Shown here one piece after another: positions 24,755 through 33,687 of a DNA stretch of 40,139 nucleotides; the first letter of the stretch is position 1; every line of letters begins with the position of its first letter. Source of the stretch: UBA5189 sp035631615 (GTDB lineage: Bacteria > Chloroflexota > Limnocylindria > Limnocylindrales > CSP1-4); the NCBI GenBank assembly GCA_035631615.1, contig DASQIK010000058.1, positions 1-40,139 on the forward strand. Reading direction: 5' to 3'. Made by a program: the position numbers and the translations under genes. Under the pieces are notes generated by a model. That model was not told where the DNA came from. It saw only the letters and a program-made list of their open reading frames with translations, and did not search any database.

Positions 24755-27130
24755 TCAGCCGAGGTCGCGCTGGACCGAGGAGACGTCCTTGAGCTGCTCG
24801 ATCCGCGACAGGACGCGGGAGAGCTGGCTGACGGAGGCGACCTGGAGCGTGGCCCGCACGATCGCCGTGTGATCCGACCCGACCGACACGTCGGCGGCCA
24901 GGATGTTGACCTTCGCCTCCGCGACGACCTGGGTGATGTCGCTCAGGAGGCCGGTCCGGTCGTACGCCTCGACGCGGATCGCGATCGGGTAGGTCTGGGC
25001 GGGCGCCGCCTCCCACTCGACGTCGATGAGCCGCGAGACCTCGCGCTCGTTGAGGACGGTCGGGCAGGAGCGGAGGTGGACCGTGACGCCCTTGCCGCGG
25101 GTGATGAAGCCCTGGATCGGGTCGCCGGGGATCGGGTGGCAGCACTTGGCGAAGCGGACGAGGAGGTCTCCCACGCCCTTGACGCGGACGCCGCCGGCGC
25201 GGGCCGGCTGGACCGGCGGCGCGACGGTCGGGAGGACCAGCTCCTTGTCGTCGACGACGCCGAGCCGCATGACGACCGACTGCGGGCTCACCGCGCCGTA
25301 GCCGACGGCAGCGTAGAAGTCGTCGATGCTCTCGTAGTTCAGCTGCCGCGCGACCTCCATGAGCTTGTCCTGGCCGATCGCGGCGGTCGAGGTGCGGGCC
25401 AGCCGTCGGCACTCGCGGTCGAGCGCCTCCCGGCCGTGGACGATGTTCTCGTCCCGCTCCTGGCGCTTGAACCATTGCCGGATCTTCTCGCGGGCGTGCT
25501 GGGTTCGGACGACGTTCAGCCAGTCGCGCGACGGGCCGTGCCCGGCCCGCGTCGTCACGACCTCGACGATGTCGCCGTTCTTGAGCTTGTAGTCGAGCGG
25601 GACGAGGCGGTTGTTGACCTTCGCGCCGATCGTCTTGTGGCCCACGTCGGTGTGGATCCGGTAGGCGAAGTCGAGCGGGGTGGCGCCGGCGGGCAGGTCC
25701 TTGATGTCGCCCTTGGGGGTGAACACGAAGACCTGGTCCTGGAAGATGTCGAGCTTGACGCCCTCGACGAACTCGGTCGCGTCGGAGACGTCGCGCTGCC
25801 AGTCCATCAGCTGGCGCAGCCAGGCGAGCTTGGCGTCGTACTCGCGGTCGGATTTGGAGCCTTCCTTGTAGCGCCAATGGGCGGCGATGCCGACCTCGCT
25901 GACCTGGTGCATGGCGTGCGTCCGGATCTGGATCTCGAGCGGCTTGCCGTCCATCGCGATGACCGCGGTGTGGAGCGACTGGTACAGGTTGTTCTTGGGG
26001 ACGGCGATGTAATCGTCGAACTGGCCGGGGATCGGGCGCCACAGCGCATGCACGATGCCCAGCGCCGCGTAGCAGTCCTTGACCTCGTCGACCAGCAGCC
26101 GGATCGCGTACACGTCGTAGATCTCGGCGAACTCGGCGGACTTGCGCTGCATCTTCTTGTAGATGCTGTAGATGTGCTTCGGCCGGCCCTGCAGGTCGGC
26201 GTCGATGCCGGCGGCCTTCAGCCGCGGCTTGAGCTCCGCGATGGCGGCCTCGATGTACGACTCGCGGCCCTTCCGGCGCGTGTCGAGGAGCTTGGCCAGC
26301 TCGCGGAATCGCACCGGCTCGAGGACCTTGAAGGCGAGGTCCTCCAGCTCCCACTTGATCTGCCAGATCCCCAGCCGCTCGGCGAGCGGGGCGTAGATCT
26401 CGAGGGTCTGGCGGGCGATCCGGAGCTGCTTCTCCGGCGGCAGCGCGGCGATCGTGCGCATGTTGTGGAGCCGATCGGCGAGCTTGATCAGGACGACGCG
26501 GATGTCGTCCGCCATCGCCAGGAACATCTTCCGGATGTTCTCGGCCTGCTGCTGCTCGTGGCTCAGGGTCGAGAACTTCGAGAGCTTGGTGACGCCGTCG
26601 ACGAGCTGCGCAACCTCGGCGCCGAAGCGCTCCTCGACGTCGGACAGCGCGTACTCGGTGTCCTCCGGGACATCGTGCAGCAGCTCGGCCTGGATGGCGA
26701 CCGGGTCCATCCCGAGGTCGGCGAGGATCTGGGCGGCGGCGATCGGGTGCGTGACGAACGGCTCGCCCGAGGCGCGGCGCGTATCGCCGTGGGCCTCGAT
26801 CGCGAACTCGATCGCTGCCCGGATCGGTGCGGCGTCGGCGTCCGGGTCGTGGCGCAGGATCGAGGCGATGACGGCCTCGCCGAGGGCCTGGGGGCTGTCC
26901 TTGCGAAGCCTCGGCGCGGACTTCACGGTCTTCGCGACCGGCTTCGCATGCGCCGTGGCGCCGTTCGTGGCGACACCGTTCGCGGCGACGCCGTTCGCCT
27001 TGGTTCGGGTCCGCTTGGGCGGCGAGCCGTCCGTCCCATCAGGCGCGGCGCGCCGCGAAGCCTTCCGCGCCGGGCGCGCGGCCGGGATGCTCTCGGCGGG
27101 CCGCTCGGCCCGCGTGTGCGGGGCCACCAT
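24755..27130 (-). CDS. rel: Bifunctional (p)ppGpp synthetase/hydrolase Rel
   Basis: A 791-residue long RSH protein controlling the stringent response. An Ala/Arg/Lys-rich tail of about 75 residues is followed by the HD hydrolase domain (HPIAAAQILADLGMD, LLHDVPEDTEYAL) and the synthetase domain (SIYKKMQRK, YDVYAIRLLVDEVKD, YQSLHTAVIAMDGKPLEIQI). After these come TGS (VFVFTPKGDIKDLPAGATP), a zinc-finger/linker region (FAKCCHPIPGDPIQGF) and a C-terminal ACT domain. The intact HDxxED suggests hydrolysis is retained. I chose the ATG at 27130 because a TAGACT box lies 8 nt before it, and the frame upstream runs into murE. It is the only stringent-response enzyme in the window. Confidence 0.96.
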   Translation of the reverse strand: MVAPHTRAERPAESIPAARPARKASRRAAPDGTDGSPPKRTRTKANGVAANGVATNGATAHAKPVAKTVKSAPRLRKDSPQALGEAVIASILRHDPDADAAPIRAAIEFAIEAHGDTRRASGEPFVTHPIAAAQILADLGMDPVAIQAELLHDVPEDTEYALSDVEERFGAEVAQLVDGVTKLSKFSTLSHEQQQAENIRKMFLAMADDIRVVLIKLADRLHNMRTIAALPPEKQLRIARQTLEIYAPLAERLGIWQIKWELEDLAFKVLEPVRFRELAKLLDTRRKGRESYIEAAIAELKPRLKAAGIDADLQGRPKHIYSIYKKMQRKSAEFAEIYDVYAIRLLVDEVKDCYAALGIVHALWRPIPGQFDDYIAVPKNNLYQSLHTAVIAMDGKPLEIQIRTHAMHQVSEVGIAAHWRYKEGSKSDREYDAKLAWLRQLMDWQRDVSDATEFVEGVKLDIFQDQVFVFTPKGDIKDLPAGATPLDFAYRIHTDVGHKTIGAKVNNRLVPLDYKLKNGDIVEVVTTRAGHGPSRDWLNVVRTQHAREKIRQWFKRQERDENIVHGREALDRECRRLARTSTAAIGQDKLMEVARQLNYESIDDFYAAVGYGAVSPQSVVMRLGVVDDKELVLPTVAPPVQPARAGGVRVKGVGDLLVRFAKCCHPIPGDPIQGFITRGKGVTVHLRSCPTVLNEREVSRLIDVEWEAAPAQTYPIAIRVEAYDRTGLLSDITQVVAEAKVNILAADVSVGSDHTAIVRATLQVASVSQLSRVLSRIEQLKDVSSVQRDLG

Positions 27131-27138
27131 CGCTCGAA

Positions 27139-27144
27139 AGTCTA
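27139..27144 (-). promoter_or_regulatory. -10 box of rel (TAGACT)
   Basis: TAGACT lies 8 nt before the ATG at 27130 and decides that start over the longer open frame. Confidence 0.55.
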
Positions 27145-27179
27145 GCAGCGGCCCGTGCGGGAACTGGCGGTGGGTCGGA

Positions 27180-28739
<1,560 letters not shown>

Positions 28740-28744
28740 CCGGG

Positions 28745-29893
28745 TCAGCCCTCCGACCCCGGCGCGGCCGGCAGCGCCAGCTTCTCGCCGCGCAGCCGCC
28801 GGCGAAGCGCGCGATAGAGGTGGCGGCCGCGCTCGCCCGCGCGGAAGACCCGCGCGCCGACCGGCGACAACGCGAGATCCCAGGCGCCGACGTACGTGAC
28901 CTCGCGGCCGCCGAAGCCCTCCTTGAAGTAGTCGATGCCGGTGCCGATGAGGCCCCACATGTCGTACGAGGTCGCGCCCTGGTCGCGCGAGGTTCGGATC
29001 GCCTCCCACTTGAGCAGGTAGTTGGCGCGCGAGTCGGCGCCTGCGTCGGTCATCCCGCCGTACGGCTCGACGACGCGCGTCCCGCATCGAACGAGCAGCA
29101 GGACCGCCTGCGTGGCCCCGCTCGCATCGTCGGCGAACAGAAGGCGGCACTCTCCGGTCGGGGCGAATGCCTCCCAGATCTCCCGGAACGTCTGTGCCGA
29201 TCGGAGCGGCAGCGCGGTCCGCTTCGCGACGTCGCGCAGCACGCGATGGAACGTATCGAAGGCGTCCGGCTCGATCGATGGGTCGACGTCGCGCACGACA
29301 ATGCCGTTCGAGCGCGCCTTGTTCACGTACTGGCGCCATTTCTTCCGAAGCCCGGACCAGAGCGCCGCCTCGTCGACGCCGAGGTCGACGATTCGCGTCC
29401 GATGCGGCTGCATGTCCGGTGCCCGGCGCCAGCCCGTGCTGCGGAGCCAGTCCTCGATCGTCGTCTGGCCGAACGCGGAGCCCGCCTCGATCTCCGGGTC
29501 GATGCGCACGATGGCCGTCCCGGCGAGCGCGCCGCGTCCCAGCGCCGCGGCCTTGAGGGCGATCGTCCACTCGGGAATCGTGTGTGGATTCCAATTCGCG
29601 GCGATCGGGCCTCGCGGGGCGTAGGCGAAGCGCCACGGTGTCATGGGGATCGGCAGCGTCAGCAGCTGCCCGCCGAGCGTCTCGTTCTCGCCGCGCTTCC
29701 CCGCCGCATCGCCGATCAGGACCGCCGACCAGCCGGTCGCCGCCTTGACCCGGGCCCAGCCCGTCGTCTGGAGATAGCTCGCGCGCTCGCTCGAGCGGAC
29801 GAGCGCGTCCCACGTCGCCGGCGTCCACGAGGACGCGGGCCACCCGCCAGACCCCGCCTCGGCCGCGAAGAACCTGATCTTGCTCGACTTCAT
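28745..29893 (-). CDS. FemAB/FemX-like peptidyltransferase
   Basis: A 382-residue double-GNAT protein of the Fem family, which adds amino acids from aminoacyl-tRNA onto peptidoglycan precursors at the inner face of the membrane. Landmarks are RASYLQTTGWARVKAATGW, RFAYAPRGPIAANW, LRKKWRQYVNKARSNGI, and SYDMWGLIGTGIDYFKEGFGG, which is close to the family's GF..FK..FG signature. The C terminus is basic. The coordinates use the ATG whose ATGA overlaps the next Fem gene's stop. Together with the second copy it suggests an interpeptide bridge of two residue types or two steps. That is inference. Confidence 0.88.
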   Translation of the reverse strand: MKSSKIRFFAAEAGSGGWPASSWTPATWDALVRSSERASYLQTTGWARVKAATGWSAVLIGDAAGKRGENETLGGQLLTLPIPMTPWRFAYAPRGPIAANWNPHTIPEWTIALKAAALGRGALAGTAIVRIDPEIEAGSAFGQTTIEDWLRSTGWRRAPDMQPHRTRIVDLGVDEAALWSGLRKKWRQYVNKARSNGIVVRDVDPSIEPDAFDTFHRVLRDVAKRTALPLRSAQTFREIWEAFAPTGECRLLFADDASGATQAVLLLVRCGTRVVEPYGGMTDAGADSRANYLLKWEAIRTSRDQGATSYDMWGLIGTGIDYFKEGFGGREVTYVGAWDLALSPVGARVFRAGERGRHLYRALRRRLRGEKLALPAAPGSEG

Positions 29894-30993
29894 CGGCGCA
29901 CCACCCGGGCGACGATCCGCCCGAGGAGGTACCGCGTCGGCCGGATCACTCGCTCGTGGGCACCGGGCAGCTCGACCCACTCGGCGCCGAACGAGCGTTT
30001 GTGCTGGTACAGGCCATACATCGGCTCGCCGGGCCTCGGCTCGTGGCGCGCGCCGGCGACATCGACCCCACCAAGGTCCATCTCGACGGCATCCTCGCGG
30101 ATCGCGAGCTGGATCGCTCGCCAGCGCAGCAGGTGGAATGCGCCGGGATGCCGCTGGCGGGCATCCGGACGATCGCCGGACAGCGCCGTCGAGAGCCGGC
30201 CGCCATGGCGATACAGCATCAGCCCGGCGACCGGCGACGCCTCGCCGCCACCATCGGTGGCCAGGAGGAGGATGAGGTGGCCGGCCGCGTGGGCGCGGGT
30301 CGTCCAGTCGAGGAACGATGCTCGCGAGCCCAGCGCGAAGTGGCGGCGATCGGCGGTCTGGAGGGCCAGGTCGTGGAACCGCCCGATGGCCGCGTCGAAG
30401 CGTTCCGTCGGAGCCTCGACATCCTCGTACCCGGCCGCGGCAAGCATGCCGCTGCTCGCCGCCTGGTCATGACGAACGACCGCGAGCCCGTCGCGCTCGG
30501 CTTGCCGGATCCGCTGGCGCGTCGACTTCCCGACGTTCTCGAGCGCCGACTCCTCGGTCACGCCATGCCCGAGCCGCAACGACAGGCGATGGCGGGACGG
30601 CTGGATCTCCTCGATCGCACGGAAGCCGAGGGTCGCGATGCGCGCCGCATAGCCCAGGGCGGGCACCTCCGCGTCGGAGGCGACGACGTCGACGCCGTGG
30701 GCCGCCAGCCAGCGCGTCGCGCCATCGAGGCGGGCGACGGCGTCCTCGATGCCGGCGGTCGGAACGGGACCGCGCGCCAGGTACGCGCTCGCGCCGCCGA
30801 TGATCGGCCAGGTTCGCGTGAGCGCCAGGACGGCGGACCCGTCGTCGCCCACGAGATACCTCGGCCGCCAGCCCCGGGTCGCGCGATGCTCGGCCCAGGC
30901 AAGCGACTGCAGGACGTGGCCGCCGGCGGGCCGGACAGTCAGGTCGTCCCAGGTCGCGAGCTCCTCGGGCCGCGCCTCACGAAACTCGGTCAT
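29890..30993 (-). CDS. Second FemAB-like peptidyltransferase
   Basis: A 367-residue Fem-family protein distinct from its neighbour. It has HVLQSLAWAEHRATRGW, AYLARGPVPTAG, a basic ENVGKSTRQRIRQAERDG stretch, FLDWTTRAHAAGHLILL, and the C-terminal signature GVDVAGARHEPRPGEPMYG followed by LYQHKRSFGAEWVELPG. It overlaps murJ and the first Fem gene by ATGA on either side. I chose the ATG at 30993 for this coupling, since the longer open frame is a murJ shadow. Some relatives act in lysyl or alanyl transfer, and the amino acid here is not known. Confidence 0.87.
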   Translation of the reverse strand: MTEFREARPEELATWDDLTVRPAGGHVLQSLAWAEHRATRGWRPRYLVGDDGSAVLALTRTWPIIGGASAYLARGPVPTAGIEDAVARLDGATRWLAAHGVDVVASDAEVPALGYAARIATLGFRAIEEIQPSRHRLSLRLGHGVTEESALENVGKSTRQRIRQAERDGLAVVRHDQAASSGMLAAAGYEDVEAPTERFDAAIGRFHDLALQTADRRHFALGSRASFLDWTTRAHAAGHLILLLATDGGGEASPVAGLMLYRHGGRLSTALSGDRPDARQRHPGAFHLLRWRAIQLAIREDAVEMDLGGVDVAGARHEPRPGEPMYGLYQHKRSFGAEWVELPGAHERVIRPTRYLLGRIVARVVRR

Positions 30994-32648
30994 GCCCTGC
31001 CTCGACGCCGGACGAGGTCGACGACGATCGCGACGAGCGTGTTCAGCTCTCGCACCCGGAGCAGCGCCGCCACGGCCACATACGCAGCGCCGCCCGCTGC
31101 CGTCGCGACGATGGCTTGGATGAGGACCTCGACCTTGGGCTGCCCCGGGTGGCCGCCGAGCGGCGGATTGCCGAGCGGCGACGGGCCGGCCGTCGCCTGC
31201 AGGACGACGAACGCGACGGCCGCCGCGACGGCCGCCGCGACGAGGCACCGGGCCAGCACGGAGGCAACGCCGGCGATGTCGAACGCCGGCTCGCTCCGCC
31301 GCAGCCAGAAGACGAGGGCGATGGCCTCGCTCCACGCCGCGACGGCGATCGCAAGCCCGATCGCGGGCAGGCCGAGCGGCCCGACGAGGGTGACGGCGAG
31401 CGCGCAGTTGATGACCACGGCGAGGATCGCGGCGATGGTCGGCGTGCGCGTGTTCCGGCGGGCATAGAAGGCAGGTGCCAGCACCGCGATCGCCGAATGG
31501 GCGGTGAGACCGATCAGGAACAGCAGCAGCGTGTCGGCGGTCAGCTGCACCGCCGCCTGATCGAACTTGCCGTACCCGAGCAGCAGCTCGACGACGTGGA
31601 CCCGCAGGACCATCCCGAGCGCAGTGAGGGGCAGCATGACGAAGGCAAGGATCCGCAGCGACCTGCTCAGGATCTCGAGGTAGTGGCTGGTCCGCCCGAG
31701 CGCGAGCTCGCGGGCCATGGAGGGGAACGTGACGATGCCGAGCGGCGTTCCGATCACCCCGAGCGGGATCTGCAGCAGCGAGAACGCGATCGAGTACGCC
31801 GATACGGCACCGGCGCCGAGCCCGGAGGCGATCGCGGTCATGACAACGAACGTGATCTGGGTCACGCCGAGCCCGATGACGCGCGGCCCCATCAGCGCGA
31901 GTGCCATGCGCGCCTGGGCATCGTCCAGGTCGATCCGGGGCACGTAACGATAGCCGAGCCGAGCGAGCGGCGGTACCTGCACCAGGAGGTGTCCGAGCGA
32001 GCCGGCGACGACCCCGAGCGCGACCCCGGTGACGCCCATGGTCGGCGCGAGGAGCACGACGCTTCCGATGATCGCGAGGTTGTAGATGACCGGGGCAATC
32101 GCGGATGCGCCGAATCGCTGGCCTCCGTTGAGCGCCGCGGTCGCCACGGCGCCGAGCGCCAGGAACATCGGCGAGAGCAGCATCAGCCGGGTGAGCTCGA
32201 TCGTGCGTTCGAGCTTCGCACCGGCGAAGCCAGGGGCGATGACGGCCACGAGGGCAGGCGCCGCGATGAACCCGACGATCGCGAATGCCAGCAGGCCGAC
32301 CAGCATCAGGTTCGCCAGCGTCGAGACGACACGCCATGCGCGGGCGGTCTCACCCTTGGCGAGCAGGCCCGCGACCATTGGCACGAGCGCGGACGCGATG
32401 GCGCCGGCCGCGACGAGCTGGAAGATCAGGTCCGGGATGCGGAAGGCGGCGAAGAACGCGTCGAGCTCGTCGCCTGCCCCGAAGGCGGTCCCGATGACGA
32501 CCACCCGGACGTACCCGAGCAGCCGCGCCACGAGGTACACGCTCGCGACGGTGATCCCGGCCCTGGCGAGCGACCGCGCCGTTGTCCGCTCGGGAAGGCC
32601 GCCGATCCCATCGAGGTCTTCGAACGGGGCCGCGTCGACGTCGGTCAC
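30990..32648 (-). CDS. murJ: Lipid II flippase MurJ (MviN)
   Basis: A 552-residue MOP-superfamily membrane protein with about 14 hydrophobic segments that moves lipid II across the inner membrane. Family marks are the N-terminal ARLLGYVRVVVIGTAFGAG with FFAAFRIPDLIFQLVAAGA, the Arg/Asp-containing first helices, and FYARRNTRTPTIAAIL in the middle. A 20-residue acidic N-terminal tail precedes helix 1. The GTG start overlaps the xerC stop by GTGA. Its placement before two Fem genes and murE groups precursor synthesis, bridge addition and export in one transcript. Confidence 0.94.
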   Translation of the reverse strand: MTDVDAAPFEDLDGIGGLPERTTARSLARAGITVASVYLVARLLGYVRVVVIGTAFGAGDELDAFFAAFRIPDLIFQLVAAGAIASALVPMVAGLLAKGETARAWRVVSTLANLMLVGLLAFAIVGFIAAPALVAVIAPGFAGAKLERTIELTRLMLLSPMFLALGAVATAALNGGQRFGASAIAPVIYNLAIIGSVVLLAPTMGVTGVALGVVAGSLGHLLVQVPPLARLGYRYVPRIDLDDAQARMALALMGPRVIGLGVTQITFVVMTAIASGLGAGAVSAYSIAFSLLQIPLGVIGTPLGIVTFPSMARELALGRTSHYLEILSRSLRILAFVMLPLTALGMVLRVHVVELLLGYGKFDQAAVQLTADTLLLFLIGLTAHSAIAVLAPAFYARRNTRTPTIAAILAVVINCALAVTLVGPLGLPAIGLAIAVAAWSEAIALVFWLRRSEPAFDIAGVASVLARCLVAAAVAAAVAFVVLQATAGPSPLGNPPLGGHPGQPKVEVLIQAIVATAAGGAAYVAVAALLRVRELNTLVAIVVDLVRRRGRA

Positions 32649-33655
32649 GACGATCCCTCGATCGGGTGGACCAAGGCGGCCCGCGCTCGCGGGTGCGCGT
32701 CGACGTACGCGGCACGGAGGCGGGCGGCCGACACGTGGGTGTAGACCTGCGTCGTGGCCAGGCTCTCATGGCCGAGCAGCTCCTGGACCACCCGCAGGTC
32801 GGCCCCGCCGTCGAGGAGGTGCGTGGCGAACGAGTGGCGGAGCGTGTGCGGCGAGACCCCAACGGGCAGTCCCGCGATCCGGCACAGGCGGTCGATACGG
32901 AAGCGGAGCCCGCGCACGCCGATCGGGTTGCCGGCGTGGTTCAGGAAGATCGAGTCCGGCTCCGGGTCGGTTGCGGCCGCTCCGCGACGGTGCGCGATGA
33001 GCACCGGGCGCGCGTGCTCGAGGTAGTCCTCGATGGCGGCAATGGCCGGCCGCCCGAGCAGCCCGATCCGCTCCTTGCGGCCCTTGCCGAGGACTCGGAT
33101 CTCGCCGCGCCGGAGCTCGAGGTTCCCGAGCTCGGCCGCCGCCAGCTCGCTGATGCGCAGGCCCGCGGCGTAGACCACCTCGACCAGGGCGCGATCGCGG
33201 ACCGCGATCGCACTGGCCAGCTCCGGGTCGCGGTGGCCGCCGTCGTGGGCGGATCGCTCGTCCTCGTCGATCGCGGCGAGCAGGCGCTCGATCTGGTCGA
33301 CCTCGAGGACGCGCGGCAGGCGGCGGGGCAGCCGCGGCGTCGCGATGGCGCCCCATGGGTCACCGGCAGCGAGACCGGCCCGCGCGGCGAATCGGTGGAA
33401 CGAGCGGATCGCGGCGAGCCGCTGGCTGACGGATGTCCGCGCACCCGACCCGACGAGCTTTGCGAGATAGGCCCGCAGCTCCGTTCGTGTCGGCGTGCGC
33501 CAGTCCGTGCCGCGACCGTCCAGCCACTCGAGATAGGCACCGACCGCGGTGCCGTACGAGCGGAGGGTGTGCTCCGACGCGTCCTTCGCACGCAGGCTGA
33601 GCAGGAACCGATCGAGCGGAGCGGCGTTCGACGCAGTGCCGGCAGCGGTGCCCAC
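32645..33655 (-). CDS. xerC: XerC/XerD-type tyrosine recombinase
   Basis: A 336-residue site-specific recombinase that should resolve chromosome dimers at dif. The N-terminal SAM-like domain covers about 1-100. Catalytic residues are Arg in AGLRISELAAAELG (about 167), Lys in VLGKGRKER, His-x-x-Arg in SPHTLRHSFATHLL, His in LLGHESLATTQVYTH, and the Tyr of VYTHV (about 305). It uses a GTG start with TAGCCT 6 nt upstream. Its gene order after topA resembles topA-xerC clusters of Gram-positive bacteria. Whether it is XerC or XerD cannot be told. It heads the envelope operon. Confidence 0.92.
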   Translation of the reverse strand: MGTAAGTASNAAPLDRFLLSLRAKDASEHTLRSYGTAVGAYLEWLDGRGTDWRTPTRTELRAYLAKLVGSGARTSVSQRLAAIRSFHRFAARAGLAAGDPWGAIATPRLPRRLPRVLEVDQIERLLAAIDEDERSAHDGGHRDPELASAIAVRDRALVEVVYAAGLRISELAAAELGNLELRRGEIRVLGKGRKERIGLLGRPAIAAIEDYLEHARPVLIAHRRGAAATDPEPDSIFLNHAGNPIGVRGLRFRIDRLCRIAGLPVGVSPHTLRHSFATHLLDGGADLRVVQELLGHESLATTQVYTHVSAARLRAAYVDAHPRARAALVHPIEGSS

Positions 33656-33661
33656 GTGCGG

Positions 33662-33667
33662 AGGCTA
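33662..33667 (-). promoter_or_regulatory. -10 box of the xerC-murE operon (TAGCCT)
   Basis: TAGCCT lies 6 nt before the GTG at 33655 and directly abuts the hairpin that follows topA. Confidence 0.5.
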
Positions 33668-33687
33668 CCCCGCCCGCGGCGGCGGGG
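33668..33687 (-). terminator. Hairpin after topA
   Basis: CCCCGCC and GGCGGGG form a perfect 7-bp all-GC stem with a 6-nt loop, starting right after the topA stop and touching the xerC -10 box. It has no U-tract, so it may slow or partly stop transcription. Confidence 0.45.

Noticed and set aside
24869..27145. Long plus-strand open frame opposite rel
   Set aside because: Shadow of rel. No recognisable domain, and the composition is typical of an antisense frame.
28745..30993. The two FemAB-like genes as a recent tandem duplication
   Set aside because: Their sequences are too different (distinct N termini and signature loops), so they are old paralogues.
32645..33655. Integrase of a mobile element
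   Set aside because: Length, motifs and placement with topA and murJ fit XerC/XerD. No att repeats or cargo are visible.
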